Source: Diadema setosum
Taxonomy: Eukaryota > Echinodermata > Echinoidea > Diadematoida > Diadematidae
Assembly (NCBI RefSeq): GCF_964275005.1
Contig: NC_092702.1
Span: forward strand, 2,221,001 to 2,285,000
DNA: 64,000 nucleotides
Reading direction: 5' to 3'
A model generated the notes under the pieces. The model worked only from the letters and a program-made list of their open reading frames with translations. It was not told the origin of the DNA and made no database searches. How positions within the stretch are numbered: position 1 is the first letter of the stretch; each line of letters opens with the position of its first letter. Below, in pieces: positions 35,275-47,449 of the stretch. A program made the position numbers and the translations under genes.

Positions 35275-35698
35275 AGAGAGAGAGAGAGAGAGAGAATTTT
35301 CTATATGCGTGCAAGTATTAGTAAAGTAACCAATCGCTAATATGACTGCCATCTTTCATTACTGACACGAGTGCATGGCCGCGAATATATAAAACAACAG
35401 TAACACAGACACGCAAATTAAAAAAGGATTGATCAACGTGTAGTAGAAAGACATTTCCTTGATGCTACAGGACGTACTTAATTTGATTTACTCAAAGCAT
35501 TTGAAAAAAACGGAAGGGAACAAAACAGTGTTCAAACGGTCGATCTGACAGAATTATGACATCATGGAAATACTCACAAATAAATTGATGAATATCAAAA
35601 ACATAAGTAAAGGCGAAATTTCCCGCCCACGTCGACTGATAATACACCCAAGACGATTCTAAACCTTCGGGTAATTTATCAACGGATGTCGTCCTCAT
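33058..35698 (-). CDS. Polytopic (~12 TM) histidine-rich membrane protein, paralogue 2
   Basis: The main exon is 34563-33058 after acceptor TTGTTTCAG, and ends in TAG-side residues DTEKKS and a stop. Upstream coding exon: 35089-35019, donor AAG|GTGAGT, phase 0 into the main exon, reading SNGTGKSNGV...SSLTK. The start is less sure. A candidate first exon at 35698-35665 (MRTTSVDKLPE plus one base) fits the phase of the acceptor at 35090 but has a weak donor (GTTTAG). With it the protein is about 536 aa. The core is strongly conserved with paralogue 1: HVFHLGQTHWTY, WYHPMENTVGH, GFTHTWMFMLQGSLMYTQ, HLNRYWRLLLEAWVIIHG. The glycosylation-type NLS after TM1 is also kept. Only the second residue of WHHPMEN differs (Y for H), so the first His of that pair is not essential. 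The function is unknown. It lies on the same strand as paralogue 1, about 12 kb upstream of it, which suggests a tandem duplication. Confidence 0.87.
35226..35296. repeat. (GT)n-(GA)n microsatellite in a likely intron of gene 2
   Basis: GT repeats to about 35272, then GA repeats to 35296, between the candidate first exon and the exon at 35089. Confidence 0.9.
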
Positions 35699-36767
35699 GA
35701 TTCTGTACCGATAACACAGGTTAAGAGCAGACGATGTGCATTCGTGATATTTTCTATCTGTTACACAATGAAGAAACAGCTAATAACAAGTTGATCTGAA
35801 CATGAACAATCTCAATTGCTCAGCTTTTGGCAGCTTTTCTGTAGACCTGTGTCACTTTCGCAGATTTACGAGAAAGGATCGATACACAGACGATTCACTG
35901 TAACCGACACACTTAACCCGCTGTTATAGGCGGAGCGAATTACAAGATAAGATACATATTAGTTGTTACATGTTGAAGTCCATAGTGTTGATACACGTGA
36001 TGATTTTTTTTTTTTTGTGTGTGTGTGTGTCATGCAAGGAATAAAACAAACAATCTACATCATGACAGGTAGAACATTAACCCGTCGCTCTCGACATGGA
36101 GTAATTCACCGCATCGGCACGTTTGGTTCCCTATAAACAATTCAATCACTGATTTACATCACATCTTGCGTGACTCTTCACAGTAAAGCAGTATGCAGGA
36201 CGTTGGACTTTGGGGCGTAATAAATCGTGTACCTCGTTCGTCATGTACCATTGCTAAATGAAACAGAGCTGCGACTGTGTATCTTGCCATGTCCATAATT
36301 CAAGTAAGGGAGAATGACCTTTGACGTTGGAGATTACTCAAGGAAGGCAATGGAGCAAACGGTGTACGTTAAATAGCAAAGAGGAATGAAGTCATTCACA
36401 TTACTTCATTGCGCACTGACCAAACGGCATCAGAACCTTCATTACTATAATCAAACGGTGTTCGGCTTTGTAGCTCATGAGACTTCTTTTACCACCGCCA
36501 TCACTGTCGTAATGATCCTACAGTCATAGTCCCCTTCTATACAGCTTGCGATACCATTTTCGCTCAACCTGATGACACTATGGATGATTTCATGTCCGGT
36601 GTTAGTGCTGGTGTTAGAAGTTAGTGTTATTTTAATGCCATTACCTGCGTTAAACCCGAACTTGAAATCATGCTATGGTGTTGAGTGTCGCGGGAGGAGG
36701 AGAGTTCCATTGTTCTTGTTGGTTACTTAATTATGTGCTTCTTTCCCATCAGCTTTGACATCGAGCA
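35699..36767. other. Upstream flank of gene 2, nothing recognised
   Basis: Would include the promoter of gene 2 if the start exon at 35665-35698 is right. No clear core promoter motif is seen. A T-run with GT repeats lies at 36007-36030. Confidence 0.45.
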
Positions 36768-37240
36768 ATGTTCGTTATTCCGATGGTTCTTTAATCCGAA
36801 AATGAAATCAGATTCTCTTTCCCGAATGTTAATTTTTCCGAAACACACAAATTCCATATACTTAATGTTCATCAATCAGAAAATGACACAGGGTTCGTTA
36901 ATCCGAACATTAAATTATTGCGTTATGCCCGAGACTCGTTAATCCGAAAATGAGTGAGTAGTTTGTTAATCCAAAGGTTTGCTAATCTGAAAATGAAATC
37001 AGAGGTTGGTTATTTCGAAGTTTCCTCTATAATCGGAATATCAAAATAAATGTTTGTTTATCTGAAAGCGAAAAAAGTGCTTACAAACGAACCTTATTTC
37101 GTTTTCGGATCAACAAACCCTCGTAATAACGGACCGCTGATTTCATTTTCGGATAAATAAATCCTTGGAATAACGAACCTTATTTCATTTTTTAAGTGAA
37201 CCTTTACTGGAATAACAAACCTTCGGAATAACAAATTGTA
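36768..37240. repeat. Foldback repeat built of TTCGTTATTCCGAA-type words
   Basis: The left half carries GTTCGTTATTCCGA, TTAATCCGAAAATGA and ATCCGAAAATGAAATCAG several times. The right half carries the reverse complements (TGATTTCATTTTCGGAT, GGAATAACGAACC). A shorter relative is at 39305-39510. The class is unknown. Confidence 0.7.
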
Positions 37241-39304
37241 AACATAACATGTATTATAGTAACCCTTTATCTTCGCAAATCCACGGGAGAAAGTTGTAGG
37301 CCCTAATACCACCAGCGAACATGCCAGCCCGACCAGCGCACAGAGGAGTCTCGAACGAAAGACCACAGTGTTCTGAAATGTTTCATTTCTTCCTAATAGA
37401 GATCGACTACGTTTTGTATTTTTTTTTTCTTCAAAGAGCTTTATCTATTTTCACAGACCTTTCCTAAAATTTGATTCACACATATATGCCCCGATATAGC
37501 TCAGTCCCCCCCCCCCCCCGCCCACATAGTACAAATTTACCTATACGTGCACACACATGTTCACAAAATGATGCACACACGCAGAACAGAGTCAATCATG
37601 TCATATCCGAGCACACAATATGATGAGTTCACATTCAATCATGCTTAAAGACGAAACTACTTCATGGAACGAAGGTTAGAAGAGTAAAGGCCACTGGTAG
37701 AGAGATGAAGTGATAGGCTTATAGACCGACAAACAATTACATTCCTTCGAACGTTCCTTTAGACATGCAAAGCTATTATTTCAAAACAATACTATTCTCT
37801 ATAGCATTATGCGGGAATGTCGGGATATTATACGCCGGATCCAGGTCATATCGCGCTGCATTTACCTGTATGCACGGGGAATCTAGAGCGTACGATACCA
37901 CTTTGCATTCCTCGCTTTTCACAGTGACGCTATAGACTTGAGGCAGGGCCACACCTCCAGTCTCCTCGGATCTTGTCTAGAAGTCAAGCCAGATCCTCGA
38001 TCAGACGTCCTCAAAATTACTTGCCAGCAAAACAATCTATTTGCACAATAAGTTTATAACCCATTCATATATTATGCAGTATCGTAGAAGTGACTCAGAC
38101 CATCGAATGCTGGTGACCATTTTCCCCTGATCAGGCGACAGTATAAATGTCCAACAATTTTAACGCTATGAACTATGATTATTTGTACGTAACAACGTGT
38201 TCTAAACGAGACTTTGTCTATTGACCGTAGATAATTATCATAAAACTATCGGGAGCGGGTTGCAGTTGTGTAGTTGTGTGATGTATAATGATACATGTAG
38301 GGCCTACATGCAGTTGCGCGTGTGGGACTTTGACATCCTCTCTCGGATCACAAAGTCTATTCTTTCTGAAACTCTCAAGGACGTGAAAAACCACATAAAT
38401 CAGCCTAAATTCGTCATTATATCAACTGCGGTTATACACAATTTCGTGCACTTTGAACAGAAATCCATAATGAGGGTGAGTGCCGTTTGTGGAACGAGCT
38501 TGAACAGGAAGTTGGCTGTTAGCATTTAACAATACTGTCAATGTGAACTTAAAATCCAGTTGAACCATCACGTTTCCCAGTGGCGTAAAAATCACAACAC
38601 GACAGGTATGTTATGCATTCACCAATGAATTATTATGGAGAGGAAACAATATGACGAGTTAAAATCAAAAACAAAAGCAACAACAGATTAACGTCATTTT
38701 CAAAGTTTTTTTATCAACAGTTTTTACAATGATATGGTATGTATATATTGGAGTTTTTCGTCACTGACGGGAAAATGAGGTGGAATAATGCCATTGTTAT
38801 TTAAACAGAAGAGAGAGGGATAATGAGGATAGATTTTAGATATTTTAGACTAAAACCAGCGTCCACCCCCCCCCCTCCCGTTTCACGGTCCTTGAAGAGG
38901 GCTCTTAGGCTTATATGCATGTTAACCCAGTTAGCGTTTTTTTTTTTTTTTTATTATCACCGCCGACCTACTGGATTACGCTTGTTTGTTTGTTTTTTAC
39001 TTCACATTATTCATTTATTGCACGTATACCTAGCTGTCCTAGAGTTGTTTTTCAGCCATTAATACTTTGTTACAAATATATAATATCACACTGAAATTAA
39101 CTGGAATGCATGACTATGACTATAGTTTTTCACAGCGGTAACGAAAGTGGAGTAGAAGTCTATTATATATTTCAATCCGAACCCAATCCATTCAGTACAC
39201 ATTTACATGCACCGCTGTGTACATCTTGCTCTTGGCGCGAGGAAAATTGGCCCAGAAATGCAAAGGATTGTAAGAGAGGATGTGTGCAGATGGAAGGTAC
39301 GGTT
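37241..39304. other. Intergenic, no supported gene
   Basis: C-runs at 37507-37520 and 38868-38876 and a T-run near 38938-38952. The 102-codon plus-strand ORF at 38221-38529 has an evenly mixed composition (WDFDILSRITKSILSETLKD) but no domain, splice context or relatives that I can see. Confidence 0.45.
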
Positions 39305-39510
39305 ACAGTTCGGTATTCCGAAGGTTCCTTATTCCGAAGGTTCGTTATTCCGATGGTTCGTTATTTCGAAGGAATTCGTTTCTCCCGAAGCGAAATCTAT
39401 AAGTTTCGTTATTCTGGAGGTTTGTTTGTACGCGTCTTTTTTTTTTCTTTTTTCCCCCTTTTTAAACAATTTTTTTTATTAACGAACATTCGGAGCAATG
39501 AACATTACTC
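39305..39510. repeat. Second TTCGTTATTCCGAA-type foldback repeat
   Basis: GGTATTCCGAAGG, CCTTATTCCGAAGG and CGTTATTCCGATGG in tandem on the left; the right side has AACGAACATTCGGAG in inverse sense. Same word set as 36768-37240. Confidence 0.65.
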
Positions 39511-40079
39511 CAAGGTGAGGAAGATTTGGTCATGGGTCTACGAAAGCACGTTATGACCTCCCAAATGTGATCTTGTGGATTTGAAAACTATATCATCAAA
39601 ACGGAAGAATAAATTATAATATTTTGAGATATACGAAATCACACGAGTTATAAACTTAGGTGAGAATGGTTTTCCTGGATTAGTTTTCTCTTTCATGCAC
39701 AGTAAATTTAGACCATGCATAGCTGCCTGTAGCTGTGCTTCTTATCAAATTCCTTGAAGCGTCATTATTCATCGTCAAGTCACAGTGACTGATCGAAATT
39801 TTTATGAAGTTTTTGTTTGATCTATACGTTTGTCTGTCCTGAAAAGAGGCCTCTGCAGATTATTATCCTAATAGAAACATGAATTATCACAACTACATAA
39901 TCATTACTTCTACATTACCAATAATCATCATTAGCATTAACGTAATAGTATCAGTTTATGTAAATTCCGTTATAGTCACACTGGTCCTTTTGCAACCCGG
40001 TTGTCGAAAACTTAATTAACTACAAAACTGTCATCTCAGAGGCTAGACTAGGCTAATTTTGATATGTCAGTCGGTTGAC
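39511..40079. other. Intergenic, nothing recognised
   Basis: AT-rich; no ORF, repeat edge or RNA feature that I can support. Confidence 0.45.
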
Positions 40080-40412
40080 AGATTGAACAGGCTCTTTTTT
40101 TTTAAGTTCCCTCCATCCTTACTATCTTGTGCTATTTCAACTCAAAGTGATTTCATGAAGATCAAAATGTTTTTATATTACGTAGATTCATATGTGTTTG
40201 TATGCAGGTGTGTATGTATTATACTTTTGTTATACAACGTACAACTGTACTATTTTTTTTTATTTCCTTCATGACATTGCACCTTCTTGTTCAAATCGTC
40301 AATTCTACTTTGCAATAATTTTGTATCATTTGGATATGTGGCCTAAATGAATGAATAGAAATGAAATGAAATGAAATGAAATGAAATGAAATGAAATGAA
40401 ATGAAATGAAAT
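40080..40412 (+). mobile_element. Probable LINE 3' end with (AAATG)n tail
   Basis: The last 55 bases (40358-40412) are a clean AAATG microsatellite preceded by CTAAATGAATGAATAG, the form of a CR1/L2-like LINE tail. The upstream ~280 bp is T-rich 3'-UTR-like sequence; its left edge is a guess. Confidence 0.4.
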
Positions 40413-41849
40413 AGATTTGGAACTGTATTGATTATATAAGGTTGTAACAGGTCGTCGTCTCTTCTGCACCTCTTAATTTTTCTCCGCATAAAATTATCTC
40501 TTTATTGATAAGTCAAAGGAGACATCGAGGGGGCCCCTATCACATGCAATGTTCTTATCTGATGTGAATACTCACATTATCTCATACTTTTGTATTTCAT
40601 AACTATAGATTTCGCAACCATCATCTTCAGGTACATATAAGGATGATCGCTGCACAATCGGTCTTTCTGGTTATCAAGTACACTCAAGGGAATAAAAATT
40701 GCGATAAAACTTTTCAAGATCATAATTCAAATATTTAGATTGTATAGCAGCTCCCTATTTGAACCCCGTGCAATAACACTTGTGCTCTTAGCCGCATGAC
40801 CCGGGGCTTTATATCAAATAATTACATCTGGGAAAGCAAACAATGAAGTTCGACGTGAGCCACTTCTATTTCAATCCTGCGTGGGATAAATGCACACTCA
40901 TACAGATACAAAAACACATCTTAACAAGAATAAATGAAGAGAACGAACTTATAGAAACGATTTCAGTGTATGACGTAACCTATGGGAAAAATGACTGCGT
41001 ATTATAGATGAGAAAAAAAAATGACTGAACAAAAGGAAATTACTATGTGCATTGTCCTCCCCCTCCCCCGACTACTGAAAAGGACAACACAAAACCATTT
41101 CATGGGAAAAATGAATAAGATTTATAGAAAGAGACACAGAGTGGTTATAAGTTATATCATGTATAGTAAATGTACTGCGCATACATAAATTATTTCTGTC
41201 TGTTTTGCTTTAGAGGGGCCGCGGAACTTATGGTTCAAGAAATGAATAAAGAAAATTGAAAAAAAAAACCGCAAGAAAATCCAGAACTTTGGAGGGCTCC
41301 TTGATGGGCGGCCTCTAGCTGTTTTGAACTTCGTGGCCATGCAAGAGCATCTTTCTGACAAAATAATCTCGGTTCTGATCACGTGCAAACTACAATTTCT
41401 ACTTAGAAGATGACAGTGTGAACGCAGCAGTGATGGTTCCTCGTTGGCTAATACAGTAACTCTCAGGAGGGAATAACAATGCATGTCATCAGCCATTGTC
41501 ATGTAATATAGTATATCAAGATAGATGCATGTATCCTATAATAGTCTTTCATTCAAACTAGTCACCAGCACACGCATGTCACAACATAGATTCTGCTCAT
41601 TCGCCTTTGCGTTGGAAGTTTAGGCCCTATTATGTGTGCTGCAAAGTTTTCTCGTCAGAAAAAAAGTGATTGTCACATGGATAACAAACATGATTATAAG
41701 AATACTATACTATGACAAAATGATTTGGTGCATCTACATCAGGAAAACTTCGTACATTCTAAACTTGTGGATACATTACACTTACAATGTTTTCTCATTC
41801 TGTTTCTGGCTTTCATGGATACACAAGACATCGACAAACTTTTTTGTAA
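40413..41849. other. Intergenic, no supported gene
   Basis: A 116-codon minus-strand ORF at 41152-41502 runs into low-complexity FFFSIFFIHF and has no recognised motif. Nothing else stands out. Confidence 0.45.
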
Positions 41850-42581
41850 AATGATACACATCTGATTTGCCATTTGCAGATGAAACAAAAACCCATAGCA
41901 TATAGTGCTTTAGAATAGTTCTAAAATGTGGGTTAGGGATAGAAACAACCACTGTAAAAATATGAATCCGTAAAATTGATGTTAAGTATTGTTAAATATA
42001 CAAAACGTGAATAATAGTTATAATAAAAATGTTTCCAGACTAAACGGTCTACAGTTACGGTTTACTGAGAAAAATACAGAAATCTCCTTATATTTTATGC
42101 TTTATCGCGAAAATTTTACATGATAGTATGTTTTGTGGCACAACAGACCTACACATATGCATTAAATGTTGTATCTTAAAATTTTTTTAAATCACCGTTC
42201 CCAAAGGTATACTGGTCTTTAAAGGTCTACCTTTGGGAGCGGTGATTTTAAAAATGTTCAAGATGTCGCATTTGATGCATATGTGTAGGTCTGTTGTGTC
42301 ACAAAACATCCTACCATATAAGATTTTTGCAATAAAGCCTAAAATATAAGGAGATATTGGTATTTTTCTCATTAAACCATAACTGTAGACGATTTAGTCT
42401 GGAACATTTTTTATTATAACTATTGCTCATATTGTGTGTATTTAACAATATTTAACATATATTATACGGATTCAAATTGTTACAGTGGTTGTTTCTATCC
42501 CCAACTCACATTTTAGAACTATTTTAAAACACTAATACTGAGTTTTTGTTTCATTATGCAAATGGTAAATTGTGCCTTTAA
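41850..42581. mobile_element. Two TTAA MITEs (family D) head to head
   Basis: The right copy is 42219-42581: TTAAAGGTCTACCTTTGGGA to GGTAAATTGTGCCTTTAA. The left copy, about 41850-42222, is its reverse complement and shares the central TTAA. Shared phrases include GATGCATATGTGTAGGTCTG and CAGTGGTTGTTTCTATCCC and their mirror images. Its left edge is degraded. The same family lies in the satellite array at 48292-48658. Confidence 0.85.
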
Positions 42582-44727
42582 TATAATCTTGGAAACATTT
42601 TGGATGCCCTTTAAGCCGTTACTCATCTTCAGCCTTGGACTCGTTTATTTTGCAATCATCAAATATTAACCAGTCTTAGCAACAGACCTAGCACGCCAGC
42701 TGTCATAAAACCTTGCCAAATTAGATTTCAATGCAGATAGCACAGCTATGCCAGCGGTCATTCGTTGACCAAGGGGAGGATTTAAGAAATGCTTCGAAAT
42801 GTCACTAAATTGTTTCTAAATTACTGAAATCTAATATATCAATAGCAGGGAATAGAGTTATCACTCTGGGTTAGGCATGATGCTGTGTCCAATTACATTG
42901 TACTTGCTCGCCACCAAAAAAAAAAAAAAAAAAAAAAAAAAGCGTGCAAGACCACGATGTCCGACTCAAAGGACGAGGAGTTACGTAATCACTCAATAGG
43001 CATACGTTTCCCTCAGGATAAAATAACAAAGCACACGGATAAGATCTAGTTGATAACAAGGCCGCAAGCATGCTTATAATACTGGGATCCCTTATGTCTC
43101 GTTTGACCGATCTGCCTAATTTATAGATCGTGGCTTCGCGACAACATGAATCTTTCGAAACGATTTTATCTTGCGATGTAACGTCATGTTGACAGCACAA
43201 GTGATATATTGATTATCTCGTAATTCTTTGGTTTCTTGTTTGTTTATTTATTCTGCATTTCACATTAAAAAGTACACAGAACAATACATGAATCATACAT
43301 AAATCAAAGAAAGGTGACAAAATGGATGGATTGCCCATTTCAGATTCGCTATTATAATGATTCTGTTCTTCCATTGGGATCCAGTCACATCATTATTTTG
43401 ACGCAACATGCAACAACATAAAGCTCCCATCAAAGTTTCGAAATCAGTTTTTGTGCTGACATAAGCAGCTTCAGTCTTTAATATCAGCTTACTCAAATAG
43501 AGAAGATTATTGTGTATAGTTATTAATCATGATAATTATACTCTATAATGAGAACAGGATCATGACTGTAGAATTTTTCTTTTTTTCATTGAGATGAAAG
43601 CTGAAAAAAAAAACCGACCAAACTAATGAAGATTGGAAAGTGGGGGAACTCGAGTCAGTCCATGCATGTTCTAATTGACTCGCATGACAAGAATAAAGTA
43701 CTAGTAAAACCGGGAGAATACATAACAAAATGTCGGCAGAACAATAATCATTATGTCCATAATACGCCACTAAAATCACCTCGTTGAATAAGGGAATACT
43801 TCCACCTCCCTGGGAGTGATAACCTGTTTCGTTACTCATTATGTTTCCACAATGATTTGATGCAAATCACATGATGTCATGTTGTCAGAGAAATAGAAGG
43901 ATTGGTTTAAAAAAAAAGTCAGTGAGACGTTCGTGAGACGTGTAATTCCCATCATAAAGATCAGACAGCACTAGGCTGCTTTACTAAACAGGTGCAACCT
44001 TCAAACGGATATTCCGAAACAGCCTATATAATCATGTGACTTTTCTTCTGGACTGAGTTTACTTCAGTTGCTTGCTAAGTTGTTAGTTGTTGTAAGTCAA
44101 AGCTGGTAATGGATTGAAATACCTTTGATTTCGACTTGCGTTGACTTCTTGTGGCCATTTTGTCCGGCGATGTGTTTTTCCTCATCCACCCTCGAATCGA
44201 CCACGCTTACAAGCTCAACAGAATTGTTATCTTTCGATGTCATCTTCGATCATCTGCTGTCATCTGCAATGAATATCCAAAAATAATATTTCCCTCTACC
44301 ACAAGCTCACAACCAGGTATAAACGGTAAACAATACGGCAGTATTTTTTTTTAAACAGATATACAGTATGTTATAGCTGCAGAGATCTGGTCCAATCGCG
44401 ATGATGACGTTATGGCGTATGGCGTTTCTCGCGAAATCTACAACATTATAGTGCATATCTATAGATGAAGAACAATTTCAATACTGCGAAAAGCGCAGTT
44501 GCCCAAACGGTGACATGGTATTGTTGTATAGGCACAAAGAAAACTGACATGAATAAAATCATATTCGTCAGTCCACTGATGATGATGAATAGCACACATA
44601 GCTTCGTGCACACACTGAACATTCAACGTGAATGTGCGCAGAACGCATCAATAGGCGAATGGGAAAAGCTCCTCTATACCTCAATGTTCAATTTATACTA
44701 CAGCTGTATCGAATAACAGAGGGAGAT
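42582..44727. other. Intergenic, poly-A at ~42916-42941, no supported gene
   Basis: ORFs of 63-109 codons carry no domains. The ~26-nt A-run could be a decayed retroposon tail but has no body that I recognise. Confidence 0.45.
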
Positions 44728-44840
44728 AGATAGATAGATAGACAGATAGATAGATGGATGGATAGACAGATAGATAGATACATACATTGTACATACATAC
44801 ATACATACATACATACATACATACATACATACATACATAG
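44728..44840. repeat. (GATA)n and (CATA)n microsatellites
   Basis: TAGA repeats from 44728 to about 44780, interrupted by GACA and GGAT variants, then CATA repeats from 44790 to 44840. Confidence 0.95.
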
Positions 44841-44938
44841 AAACATGTATAGATAGGTGAATATTGTAGATATATACAAATATATGTATATAGTTTGAGT
44901 TAAACAGTGAAGTACGACATAATCCTTGCATTATCATA

Positions 44939-45018
44939 ATGAATTCAATCAACGTAATGGCATAGCATACCGCTATAGCGGTATGCTACATGTATGCCAT
45001 TACGTTGATTGAATTCAT
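44939..45018. repeat. 80-bp double palindrome
   Basis: A perfect 26-bp inverted repeat (ATGAATTCAATCAACG at the outer edge, 44939-44964 against 44993-45018) encloses a second perfect palindrome of 22 bp (GCATACCGCTATAGCGGTATGC without its mirror spacer, 44965-44986) and the 6 bases TACATG. Confidence 0.93.
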
Positions 45019-46528
<1,510 letters not shown>

Positions 46529-46574
46529 TTAAAGGGGGATGGAGCCCAAATAATATGATGCGAATTGAGGGACT

Positions 46575-46582
46575 GTAGAAAT
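46575..46582. repeat. Target-site duplication, left copy (GTAGAAAT)
   Basis: Perfect 8-bp match to 51950-51957, abutting the element end CATGGGCGTAAATCC. Confidence 0.92.
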
Positions 46583-47449
46583 CATGGGCGTAAATCCCGG
46601 GGGGGATGGAGGGGGGGATATATCCCCCCCTGAAATGGAGGAGGGGGGGATGGCCTGTACAATCATCCCCCCCTGAATTTTGAAGAAAAAAAATGGAGGA
46701 AGCAGAAATGTGATTGTATCAATTTTGGCATATTGCATGACGTTTGTACGCCGGCCTTCAGACAGGTAACAGAGCTGAACAGTATTCTATCTTGTAGGAA
46801 ATCGAATGCATAATTTTCTCAAGCGCTCGCTCGCTTCGCTCGCTCGCGGACATGGACATACACTGTAAGGTATGGCTCAGACGTTGACAACGTCAAATAG
46901 TGTAGGCCTACATATAAACATGCTAAGACGAGAGTAACTTGGGACCATCTGCAAAATATGTACGAAAACAAACAAACAAACAATAACAAAACTATATTGC
47001 CATAATTGAACCCCCTCCATTTCCTGAATCATTCATGAGGAACGACAGTGACTGATAATTCAGTCAAGATACATCTGTGGGTATACCCAGGGAAGATCAG
47101 GGGCGTCGAAAATATCTCGGGGGGGGGGGGGGCAAAGGGCATTTGCCCCGCCCCTACGAAAGTGTTTAGGCAGGCAAATCATTTATCCCCCAAGCAATTT
47201 CCGAGATGAGGACAAATTTCGAACTTTCTTAATGGAATTATTGTCCAAATACCGCCAGAACTTTGCACCAAATCGTTGAATTGCAATCATAAACATGCAA
47301 AAGCTCCGCTATACTGGATCCCTTTCGATAAGTACACTGTTGAGATTGACGTATATTTCCCTAATTTGTCAAAGAGTGTGCAGCATATCTTTCACTTAAC
47401 AAAAGGTCCCTCATATGCAGAGGCGTCGATGGGGGGGGGGATGGTTCCC

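Noticed and set aside
38221-38529. 102-codon plus-strand ORF as a gene
   Set aside because: Reasonable composition but no domain, paralogue, splice partner or GC shift to support it.
41152-41502. 116-codon minus-strand ORF as a gene
   Set aside because: The second half is low-complexity Phe/Ile from A/T-rich DNA and no motif is recognised.
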